A stretch of 64,000 bases of DNA from assembly GCA_021849805.1 (NCBI GenBank), contig JAJZSL010000001.1, forward strand, positions 200,596 to 264,595. Reading direction: 5' to 3'. The position numbers and the translations under genes were made by a program. The notes under the pieces were generated by a model. The model did no database searches, was not told the origin of the DNA, and worked only from the letters and a program-made list of their open reading frames with translations. Of the stretch, positions 36,037-43,782 are shown piece after piece (within the stretch, counting starts at the first letter, position 1; each line of letters starts with the position of its first letter). The DNA comes from a bacterium. Lineage in GTDB: Bacteria; Verrucomicrobiota; Verrucomicrobiia; Chthoniobacterales; UBA6821.

Positions 36037-36792
36037 ATGATCACTATTTGGCATCTTTTCAAACGTGAAATGACTTCTTACTTCTATACTTCTCTAGGAG
36101 TAAGTCTTCTGATGTTAGTTTCGTTACTCACGGGGTTTAATTTTTACACAAGTGTCTCTCTTCTCAATCATGGACCAAGTGGAATTTCTATTGTTGAAGC
36201 TTTTTTCAATAATTTTTTCCTAAGTGTAGCACTTCTTCTTCTAACACCACTCTTGACAATGCGCCTTTTGGCCCAAGAGTATCGAACTGGGACTATTGAA
36301 GCTTTGCTGACGGCTCCTCTGAGCGATTTTCAAATTATCTTAGCAAAGTTTTTGGGAGCTTTTCTCTTTTTTATGCTTCTTTGGGTCCCTAGTCTTTTTT
36401 ATTTTATTTTCTTTTGGCCATCTGCTCATCAAGTTGCTGCAGCAGGTTATGGTGCTTACTTTGGAGCTTATGGCATGCTCTTGCTTGAAGGAGCATTTTA
36501 TATTGCTGTAGGCTTAATGGCTTCTACAATGACTTCTCATGAGCTCATTGCAGCCACGTTTTCTTTTTGCTTCCTCCTTTTTTTCTTTTTTGGAAGAAGG
36601 TTCATCCATTGGCTTCCTTCTAGAAGCTCTCTAAGTCTTTTTCCTGAAGGGTTATTTTTCCCAGTGGAAACAATGAAAAATTTTTCTCGTGGTCTTATTG
36701 ATACGCGATCCATTGTTTTCTATCTAACTATGACGTTTCTTTTTCTCTTCTTGAGCTTATCAATTTTTCAATTACGAAAATGGCGACAATAA
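36037..36792 (+). CDS. ABC-2 type permease (GldF-like)
   Basis: A 251-residue integral membrane protein with six predicted membrane segments. The N-terminus MITIWHLFKREMTSYFYTSLG is the usual start of this permease family, so ATG 36037 is preferred to the open TTG at 35977. Further family motifs are LLLLTPLLTMRLLAQEYRTGTIEALLTAPLSDFQIILAKFLGA, seen here as separate short segments. It forms the channel driven by the preceding ATPase. Its 3' end overlaps the GldG-like gene by 13 bases. Confidence 0.9.
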   Translation: MITIWHLFKREMTSYFYTSLGVSLLMLVSLLTGFNFYTSVSLLNHGPSGISIVEAFFNNFFLSVALLLLTPLLTMRLLAQEYRTGTIEALLTAPLSDFQIILAKFLGAFLFFMLLWVPSLFYFIFFWPSAHQVAAAGYGAYFGAYGMLLLEGAFYIAVGLMASTMTSHELIAATFSFCFLLFFFFGRRFIHWLPSRSSLSLFPEGLFFPVETMKNFSRGLIDTRSIVFYLTMTFLFLFLSLSIFQLRKWRQ

Positions 36793-38258
36793 AACATATA
36801 TTTTCGTTCATAGGGCCTGCTATGCGATTTCTTCTTCAAATTAGCTGCATACTCTTCATTGTTCTGGGAGTTAATTTAATTTCTTTTTCTCATTACAAGC
36901 ATTGGGACTTTTCCCGTTCTCACCGTTTTTCGCTTTCTGAACAAGGATCAGTTCTCTTTTCTGGAATCAATCAACCAGCGCACATGATCCTCTATTTTTC
37001 TCCTACTTCACTTACGCTGGAAGCAGAGCTCTATAATGACTTGAAAGCGCTCGTTGCTGAGTATCAAATTAAAGGGAGAGAGAATCTCATTGTTGAGTAC
37101 GTAGATCCTATTCGAAATCTTCCAAGAGCTCGTGTTCTTCAATCAAAATATAAGTTCGATCCTAATGAAAATGTCATCATTTTAGATTATCTCGAACATC
37201 AAAAAGTTATTCCGATACGTGATCTTGCAGAATACGATTCTACTCATGTTGCTCAAGGGAAGAAACCTTCTCTTCTTGCCTTTCGGGGAGAACAGGTCAT
37301 CAATAGTGCTCTCATTGAATTAAGTGGTCACCCTTTAAAGAAAATTTACTTTTTGCAAGGACATGGAGAAATGATTCCTGGGCTTCCTCCTCTGGAAATT
37401 ATCGGTCGCTATCTTCAATGGCAACATGTCTCCTCTTCTCTTTTAAATCTCAGCACAACTCTTCATGTTCCCCAAGAGGCCTCCCTTCTTGTTCTTGCTG
37501 GTGCTCGTGTTGATCTTTCTGAAGAAGAATTAAAAGTCTTAAGAGATTATTGGCATGATTCAGGACGCTTGCTCATTCTGCTTGATCCCACAGCAGATAC
37601 TCCTCTTATCGATCGTTTTCTCCAGGAAGTTGGAATTACACCCTGCCACGATCGTGTGATTCGTTCTGATGAGAAAAATCATACGATTCTTCGCGATGTT
37701 ACTGGTTTTTTTGTTCCCGGTTCTGAATTTACAAAGCAATTTCTTGACCTCAATATTTCTTTTTTAGGAACCACTCAGTCTCTTGCTTTGGAGGCGTTTC
37801 CTCAAGAGAACAAAGAGAAGCGTGTGAGACCCCTCATTGAAGCGCTTTATGAATTTTGGGGATCTTACCGTGCCGTTGATCAAAGTGAGCAAGAGCTTGC
37901 TTTTCAAGTCGGAAGGGATCGCTCTTCTCCTCTTATTATTGCTGCTATGGCAGATCATGGTGCTCTTCAAGACGATCGCCTTGCTCTTCATGCTGCGCGC
38001 ATGATTGTGGTCGGAAATGCCGATTTTATTAAGGATCCTTTTCTAGGGGAAGTAGGATTAGACTTTTTCTCGAGTTCTCTCAATGGGCTTATCGATCGTG
38101 TGATGCTTACTGGTAAAACCGCCAAAATGAAGTCTTATTTTACTTTGAATTTAAGTACTGCTGAAATGAATCGTATTGCACTTTGGTCTTTAGTTCTTAT
38201 TCCTTTTTTCATTGGAGTATTAGGATTTTTTTTACTATGGAAAAGGAGAAAAGCATGA
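36780..38258 (+). CDS. GldG-like ABC transporter auxiliary protein
   Basis: A 492-residue protein with one N-terminal and one C-terminal membrane segment and a large extracytoplasmic domain, as in the GldG / uncharacterised ABC auxiliary family. After the first segment comes HWDFSRSHRFSLSEQGSVLFSGI, the typical start (family pattern D.T....LS..T...L). Later segments include VEYVDPIRNLPRARVLQSKY, the ITRGE-equivalent FRGEQVINSALIELS, YFLQGHGE and LLILLDPTADTPL. It is thought to couple substrate or partner proteins to the ABC-2 complex; no catalytic function is known. It overlaps the DUF4340 gene by four bases (ATGA). Confidence 0.9.
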   Translation: MATIKHIFSFIGPAMRFLLQISCILFIVLGVNLISFSHYKHWDFSRSHRFSLSEQGSVLFSGINQPAHMILYFSPTSLTLEAELYNDLKALVAEYQIKGRENLIVEYVDPIRNLPRARVLQSKYKFDPNENVIILDYLEHQKVIPIRDLAEYDSTHVAQGKKPSLLAFRGEQVINSALIELSGHPLKKIYFLQGHGEMIPGLPPLEIIGRYLQWQHVSSSLLNLSTTLHVPQEASLLVLAGARVDLSEEELKVLRDYWHDSGRLLILLDPTADTPLIDRFLQEVGITPCHDRVIRSDEKNHTILRDVTGFFVPGSEFTKQFLDLNISFLGTTQSLALEAFPQENKEKRVRPLIEALYEFWGSYRAVDQSEQELAFQVGRDRSSPLIIAAMADHGALQDDRLALHAARMIVVGNADFIKDPFLGEVGLDFFSSSLNGLIDRVMLTGKTAKMKSYFTLNLSTAEMNRIALWSLVLIPFFIGVLGFFLLWKRRKA

Positions 38259-39631
38259 ACTCAAAAACAACGCTGATTTCTCTTCTCCTAGCAATAATAG
38301 TGCTTCTCTGTTTTTTTCTGATCGATGCTCAAGAAGGGAAGCAAGTACACGATGAGTTTCTTTTCCATTTTAATCCAATGGAAGTAACACGTCTCTCCAT
38401 TCAAGATGGTAGTAACTCCTATCAACTGAATCGTCAAGCTACTCAGTGGTATCTCTCGAGCACACCAGCTGATCTTGCTAATGCTCAAAAAGTAGAGCAT
38501 TTACTCCATGTTGCCAAGGAGCTGAGAGCATTAAATATTATTTATCCAAGAGAACTCAAAAATTCCTTGAGCCTTTCAAGTCTAGGTTTAGAGAACCCAA
38601 AACGTTCTTTTCTCATTCATGAAGAAGGAAAAAAAGATCAAATTCTCTTTATTGGAAATGAAGCTCTTGGAGATAAATCCTTTTTTGCTCAACTGGGAAA
38701 AGAAAAAATGGTTTTTGTCATTCCCTCAACTTTTGTTGATCTTGCTTTTGCACCTAGAAATGATTTTGCTGACCTTCACCTTACCAATTTAGAGTTTAGT
38801 AACCTTGAAGAAATAAGCATTGTTGAAGGAAGAAAGCGACTTGTACTCAAAAAAGAAAATAATAATTGGGAAATAAAGGAACCAATTGTTGGAAAAGTAG
38901 CTCTTGAAGCCCTAAAATCCTGGATGGATCCTCTTCTGAAAACAGAAGTTATGACTCGGGTGAGCAGCAATGATCAAGATGCTTCGGTGTTGAGTGCTTA
39001 TGGTCTTGATCAGCCTCGATCCATGATAACTTTGCTACAAAAAAATTCTTTAGAGCCCCTTAAGCTCTCTCTAGGCAATAGCGTTGTAGAGAATAGCTCT
39101 CATGATGTCTATATTTCTTCTTCAGAACGTCATGCTATTTTTCTAGCGCCACAATTCTTTGAGCAACTCTTTAGTATTACCCCTGAAGTACTACGTGATC
39201 ATCAATTCTTAGAACTCAATCTCGATACTATCGACCGTATTCTCATTAGCCAAGAGGGAATAAAACAGACACTTCATCGTCAAGAAGGAGGAAGTGATCA
39301 ATGGTTAAGAGAAAACGATCAACCGATCTCCAAGAATAGTATAGAAGGAATGATCAATGGTCTTAGTAAAACAAAAATTCTCTCTTATTTAGTAGCAACT
39401 CCCTCCAATCTAGTTGCAAAAGGATTTCAAAGCCCTAATGCAACAACAGCTTCGATTCAATTCATCGCACATCTTTCTGAAAATACTCCTGACCAAGAAG
39501 CAGGAGATTATACAGTGATGGAAATAGTCTTTGGGAAAAAAATTGGGGAAACTATCTATGCACGCATTGGCAATGACCCAGAACTTTTGGAAATTCCTGC
39601 TAGGACAATCGATTTTCTGAAAGTAAACTAA
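38255..39631 (+). CDS. DUF4340 domain protein of the Gld-like ABC island
   Basis: A 458-residue protein with one N-terminal membrane anchor (TTLISLLLAIIVLLCFFLID) and a long extracytoplasmic beta-rich region holding repeated DUF4340-like motifs (VTRLSIQDG, LNRQATQWYLSSTPADLANAQKVEHLL; later LDTIDRILISQEG). The ATG at 38255 is preferred over the open frame from 38183, as it overlaps the previous stop codon and is preceded by AAGGAG at a spacing of six, one of the few good Shine-Dalgarno sites in the window. Function unknown; always found with GldG-like proteins. Its last 32 bases overlap the convergent MFS gene. Confidence 0.88.
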   Translation: MNSKTTLISLLLAIIVLLCFFLIDAQEGKQVHDEFLFHFNPMEVTRLSIQDGSNSYQLNRQATQWYLSSTPADLANAQKVEHLLHVAKELRALNIIYPRELKNSLSLSSLGLENPKRSFLIHEEGKKDQILFIGNEALGDKSFFAQLGKEKMVFVIPSTFVDLAFAPRNDFADLHLTNLEFSNLEEISIVEGRKRLVLKKENNNWEIKEPIVGKVALEALKSWMDPLLKTEVMTRVSSNDQDASVLSAYGLDQPRSMITLLQKNSLEPLKLSLGNSVVENSSHDVYISSSERHAIFLAPQFFEQLFSITPEVLRDHQFLELNLDTIDRILISQEGIKQTLHRQEGGSDQWLRENDQPISKNSIEGMINGLSKTKILSYLVATPSNLVAKGFQSPNATTASIQFIAHLSENTPDQEAGDYTVMEIVFGKKIGETIYARIGNDPELLEIPARTIDFLKVN

Positions 39632-40970
39632 ATTCTTTTCTCTTCATGAGAAAAGTTAGTATTAAAAGAAGAGCTCCTAGTAGATAGGCTAGAGAACTCG
39701 CTCCAATGGTCAGACTCATTCGTGCAATGGCAGAGCTTTTTTCTCCTCCATAAGTGGCGATAGCACCTACAAGAAGGGGGCCAAGTGCACCTCCACTCCA
39801 GCCAAGAGCAATCATCAGTCCCGATGCTGTGCCTCGTAGGGAAGGCTCAATATAATCAAAAAGTGAAGCAAAAATGCCATTATCATAACCTGCTTTACAG
39901 GCTCCGAAGAAAATCATGGAGAGAAAAAGAGAGAACGTGGTGGTAGCATTTCCAATAATGAAAATAGCAATCGTTCCTAGCAGAAGGCTGACTACTTGTA
40001 CCATGAGACGAGCATTTTTCATGAAAAGAGAGAGATAATCAGCTACAGTTCCAAATAAGGGAATCGTCAGAGCACTGGTTATTTGAATAAAAGCAACTGA
40101 ATAGAAAGCAGCCAGTGAAAGTTGAAAATGAAATTTTTCAAATAAGAATGTTGGCAACCATGTCAAAAAAATCGTTGCTACAAAATTGGCACAAATAAAA
40201 GCCAGCACAATTAACCTGATGCTCGGTTGTCGCAGAAGATAAATGAAAACCTCTCCTAGGCTCTTCGGAGAAGTTGCATGTGATGAATGGAGCTCCGAGG
40301 AAAAAGCTACTGCCTCTAAAGAGGGAGGCAATTCCTGCTGAGGAACTAAATGTTCTGAAGGCTCTCGTAAAAAGAAATAAAAAATTAAAGAAAGCAGAAC
40401 TCCTAACCCTCCAAAAAAATAAAATCCAGAGGACCAGCCATAATGTTGGGCTAGATAAGCCCCTCCCCAGCTTCCAGCAACTGTTCCAAGATAGACGCCT
40501 GATTGATGAACACCGAGAGCCTTAGAACGATTCCTTTTCTGGTGAATCATGGCAATGAATGCATGAGAAGCTGGAAAATAAAAGGACTCTCCTAATCCTT
40601 CTAATCCACGCACTAAGAAGAACTGCAAAAAGGAAGAACAACATCCAGTAGCCATCGCAACGATACTCCAGAAGAGGCAACCGAGGAGGATGAGTGGTTT
40701 CTTCTTGAACCGATCGCTTAAGTAACCAGTAAAAAAAACAGAAGCACCATAAACCCACATAAAAATGGAGCCAATCATTCCTAACTGAAACTTAGTAAAA
40801 TGGAACTGTTGTTCCAGAATAGGAAAAACCGAGGAGAGAATTTGGCGGTCAGCATAATTGAGAAAACAGAGTGACCAGAGCATGAGAACGACAAACCAGG
40901 CGTAGGCTGCACTGCAATGATCTAGCTTTTTCCTATTGTTGAAAAGAAGTGATGATGAGCCAAAAATCAT
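39600..40970 (-). CDS. Major facilitator superfamily transporter (ACS-like)
   Basis: A 456-residue permease with twelve predicted membrane segments. The region after segment one has NYADRQILSSVFPIL, typical of anion:cation symporter (ACS) members. The loop between segments two and three reads GYLSDRFKKKPL, the MFS signature. Segments four and five contain GLGESFYFPASHAFIAM, also ACS-like. The family carries organic anions such as sugar acids or sugar phosphates; the substrate cannot be told. A central loop of about 25 residues is polar. The gene is convergent with the DUF4340 gene and divergent from gatC. Confidence 0.9.
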   Translation of the reverse strand: MIFGSSSLLFNNRKKLDHCSAAYAWFVVLMLWSLCFLNYADRQILSSVFPILEQQFHFTKFQLGMIGSIFMWVYGASVFFTGYLSDRFKKKPLILLGCLFWSIVAMATGCCSSFLQFFLVRGLEGLGESFYFPASHAFIAMIHQKRNRSKALGVHQSGVYLGTVAGSWGGAYLAQHYGWSSGFYFFGGLGVLLSLIFYFFLREPSEHLVPQQELPPSLEAVAFSSELHSSHATSPKSLGEVFIYLLRQPSIRLIVLAFICANFVATIFLTWLPTFLFEKFHFQLSLAAFYSVAFIQITSALTIPLFGTVADYLSLFMKNARLMVQVVSLLLGTIAIFIIGNATTTFSLFLSMIFFGACKAGYDNGIFASLFDYIEPSLRGTASGLMIALGWSGGALGPLLVGAIATYGGEKSSAIARMSLTIGASSLAYLLGALLLILTFLMKRKEFSLLSENRLS

Positions 40971-41145
40971 GAGAGAGAAGTTAGATAAGTTTTTGCGAGA
41001 GATCAGATAGAGATAAAAGTTAGGAAATGATAATTTAGAGGTGACTAGCTTAGCAAATAATCTTGTGAGAAGAATATTTTTTTGTGAGTCTCTTAAACTT
41101 TCTTTTTCGCATTTTCACAATCATCTTGATAACTTTTCAAACGAC

Positions 41146-41448
41146 ATGGCCTCCTCTTCCTCTGATTCTCATTTGCTTGATATCCCTTATTTAGCGCGCC
41201 TTGCCCGAATAACGCTCACGCCTCAGGAGTGTGAACTCTTTGCCCAGCAGCTCGATCGCGTTCTAGAACATGTTGCTCTCATCAATGAGCTTGATCTTAC
41301 TGATATTGAACCAATGGCTCATGCAATTTCTCATTACGATATTTTACGAGAAGACCAACTGGAGCCAGGTCTCTCCCATGAAGAAGCTCTTGCTAATGCT
41401 CCCCAGCAAGCAAACGGTCTTTTTATTGTTCCTAAAGTACTAGAGTGA
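41146..41448 (+). CDS. gatC: Asp-tRNA(Asn)/Glu-tRNA(Gln) amidotransferase subunit C
   Basis: A 100-residue subunit that stabilises GatA within the GatCAB complex, which converts misacylated Glu-tRNA(Gln) and Asp-tRNA(Asn) to the correct amides. Motifs are YLARLARITLTPQECELFAQQLDRVLEHV, the family's N-terminal helix (seen as YLARLARITLTPQE), and the C-terminal belt segment REDQLEPGLSHEEALANAPQ with GLFIVPKVLE. ATG 41146 is preferred over the upstream GTG frame start at 41041, which adds 35 residues lacking homology. gatA follows 64 bases later; gatB is not next to them. Confidence 0.95.
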   Translation: MASSSSDSHLLDIPYLARLARITLTPQECELFAQQLDRVLEHVALINELDLTDIEPMAHAISHYDILREDQLEPGLSHEEALANAPQQANGLFIVPKVLE

Positions 41449-41512
41449 ATGCTCCATCTGAAAGCTCAACCTTTCGCTCTCGCTAAAAAATTTAAATTTA
41501 TTTTCACGCTCC

Positions 41513-42961
41513 ATGTTACCTTTCCTCTCTATTGCTAAAGCACGCAAACTCCTTGTTACTAAGAAAATTTCTCCACGAGAGCTTCTTGATGAACTTCAAA
41601 AGCGCATCGTTACTATTAATCCCAAGGTTCAGGCTTATCTCTCCTGGGATTACGAAAAAGCAGCGCTTGAAGCTCAACGTGCTGATTTAAGCAAACCACT
41701 TGGTGGTATTCCCATTGGGATTAAAGATGCAATCTTAGTTCAGGGAGCACCAGCATTTTCGGCATCACGCATTTTAGAAGGATATCAGGCAAGCTATGAT
41801 GCCACCGTCATTAAAAATCTTCGCGCTGCAGGAGCCTATCCTCTAGGACGTTTGAATATGGATGAATTTGCTATGGGTTCTTCAACGGAAACCTCTGCTT
41901 TTCATCCTACTTACAATCCTTGGGACCTCAGTCGTACTCCGGGTGGTTCTAGTGGTGGTTCTGCAGCAGCTCTTGCAGCGGGTATGGCCATGGCTGCTCT
42001 TGGATCAGATACAGGGGGATCCATTCGTCAACCTGCGGCTCTTTGTGGTTGTGTTGGCATGAAACCAACCTACGGTCGTGTTTCTCGCTACGGTCTTATT
42101 GCTTTTGCTTCATCGCTAGATCAAATAGGCCCCCTGACTCATACGGTTGAAGATAGTGCTCTTCTTCTCAATGCACTTGCTGGTCCTGATCCCAAAGATA
42201 GTACATCACTCTCACTCCCTGGAGAAGATTTTACTTCTCAGTTAGGACGTGATCTTCAAGGAATACGTATTGGCATTCCTAAGGAATATTTTGTCGATGG
42301 AATAGAACCCCAAGTGCGCCAGTGTGTTGAAAAAGCTATTGCTCAATTGACTTCTCTTGGAGCAGAAGCTGTAGAAATTTCCCTGCCTCATACTCAATAC
42401 GCTGTTTCGGTTTATTACATTATTGTTACTGCTGAAGCTTCTTCCAATTTGGCACGCTTTGATGGTGTCCGATATGGTCATCGCTCTAAAAAAGCTAACG
42501 ATCTCCTCTCCCTTTATGAGCAAACGCGTGAAGAAGGATTTGGAGCTGAAGTGAAGCGTCGTATTATTCTTGGAACTTATGTTCTAAGCAGTGGTTACTA
42601 TGATGCTTATTACCTCCGAGCTCAAAAAGTCCGAACCCTCATTCGACGTGATTTTGAGGAAGCGTTTAGTAAAGTAGATCTCCTCGTTTCAGCCACCTCT
42701 CCTGAAACAGCTTTTCGTTGTGGGGAGAAATCTAATGATCCACTGAAAATGTATTTAGCAGATATTTTTACTATTGCTGCTAACTTAGCTGGTATTTGTG
42801 GAATCAGCCTTCCCTGTGGTTTTGCACAGAAGGAAGGCAAAAAGCTTCCTGTTGGTTTACAACTCTTAGGACCTTCTTTTGCAGAGAAAATGCTCTTTCG
42901 TGTTGCTCATGCTTATGAGGAAGCAACAGCATGGCATCAAGACCCCCCCCCCCTCCTGTAG
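41513..42961 (+). CDS. gatA: Glutamyl-tRNA(Gln) amidotransferase subunit A
   Basis: The 482-residue glutaminase subunit of GatCAB, of the amidase-signature family. The Ser-cisSer-Lys triad is visible as Lys71 (GIPIGIKDA), Ser146 (TPGGSSGGSAAA) and Ser170 (GSDTGGSIRQPA). The later part has TYGRVSRYGLIAFASSLDQIGP and a C-terminal NLAGICGISLPCGF. The extreme C-terminus contains an 11-C run that encodes three consecutive prolines (HQDPPPLL). The family length is about 485, so the frame as given is right. GatB must be encoded outside this window. Confidence 0.97.
   Translation: MLPFLSIAKARKLLVTKKISPRELLDELQKRIVTINPKVQAYLSWDYEKAALEAQRADLSKPLGGIPIGIKDAILVQGAPAFSASRILEGYQASYDATVIKNLRAAGAYPLGRLNMDEFAMGSSTETSAFHPTYNPWDLSRTPGGSSGGSAAALAAGMAMAALGSDTGGSIRQPAALCGCVGMKPTYGRVSRYGLIAFASSLDQIGPLTHTVEDSALLLNALAGPDPKDSTSLSLPGEDFTSQLGRDLQGIRIGIPKEYFVDGIEPQVRQCVEKAIAQLTSLGAEAVEISLPHTQYAVSVYYIIVTAEASSNLARFDGVRYGHRSKKANDLLSLYEQTREEGFGAEVKRRIILGTYVLSSGYYDAYYLRAQKVRTLIRRDFEEAFSKVDLLVSATSPETAFRCGEKSNDPLKMYLADIFTIAANLAGICGISLPCGFAQKEGKKLPVGLQLLGPSFAEKMLFRVAHAYEEATAWHQDPPPLL
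42943..42953. repeat. Poly-C tract of 11 bases at the gatA 3' end
   Basis: Eleven consecutive C bases lie eight bases before the end of the gatA stop codon. No other run of this kind occurs in this AT-rich window. A length change would replace the last two or three residues of GatA and carry the frame past the stop. Confidence 0.9.
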
Positions 42962-43032
42962 GGAAAATGATGGTATCTTTTGGGTTCTGCTTTTTTCTCT
43001 ATTTCCTTAGTGGATTACTCTTGCTCTTTTAA

Positions 43033-43782
43033 ATGAATCCTCTTCTCATTATTCCTACCTATAACGAATTGGCTAACCTACCTTCGCTTCTTCAGGCCCT
43101 AGAAGCACTAGAGCAGAAAATGGATTTTTTGATTGTGGATGATCACTCCCCAGATGGAACAGGCCATTGGGTTCTAGAAGAATCGCTCAAGAATCCTAGA
43201 ATTCATCTTTTAAGCCGATTAGAAAAAAATGGACTTGGTCGCGCTTATATAGCTGGATTCAAGTGGGCACTAGAACGAGAGTACGAGATTATTATCCAAA
43301 TGGATGCCGATTTTTCACATAATCCCCAAGATATTCCAAAGCTCATTGCCCCCCTACAAGCTGGCCAAGCCGATTTTTCTATTGGATCACGTTATATTCA
43401 TGGAGTTCGCGTCATTAACTGGCCTCTCCACCGACTGATTCTCAGTGTTGGAGCTTCTTACTATGTACGCGCTATAACAGGAATGCCACTTCATGATCCC
43501 ACGGGTGGATTCAAGTGCTGGCATCGAAGGACATTAGAAAACATCGAGCTGGAAGCCGTTCAATCGAATGGATACGGCTTTCAAATTGAAATGAGTTATC
43601 GTGCTTGGTCTCGTGGTTTTCGTGTTATAGAAATCCCTATAATTTTTACTGATCGCTTTCAAGGAACCTCCAAGATGTCGATGGATATCGTTTTGGAAGC
43701 TTTTTTATTAGTTTGGAAACTCCTGGTCAATAATCATTTTTCCCGAACTCCTCGAACACTCCTAATTGAGAATCTCAAGTAA
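43033..43782 (+). CDS. Polyprenyl-phosphate mannose synthase-like glycosyltransferase (GT2)
   Basis: A 249-residue family 2 glycosyltransferase of the Dpm1 / polyprenol monophosphomannose synthase group. It moves a sugar, usually mannose from GDP-mannose, to a polyprenyl phosphate on the cytoplasmic face of the membrane. Motifs are LIIPTYNELANLPSLL, the nucleotide-binding VDDHSPDGTG, IIQMDADFSHNP (DxD), IGSRYIHG, DPTGGFKCWHRR and YGFQIEMSYRAW, which match soluble Dpm1-type enzymes with no membrane tail. The stop overlaps the next start (TAATG), tying it to the DUF2723 membrane protein that could use its product. It lies 71 bases after gatA. Confidence 0.92.
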   Translation: MNPLLIIPTYNELANLPSLLQALEALEQKMDFLIVDDHSPDGTGHWVLEESLKNPRIHLLSRLEKNGLGRAYIAGFKWALEREYEIIIQMDADFSHNPQDIPKLIAPLQAGQADFSIGSRYIHGVRVINWPLHRLILSVGASYYVRAITGMPLHDPTGGFKCWHRRTLENIELEAVQSNGYGFQIEMSYRAWSRGFRVIEIPIIFTDRFQGTSKMSMDIVLEAFLLVWKLLVNNHFSRTPRTLLIENLK

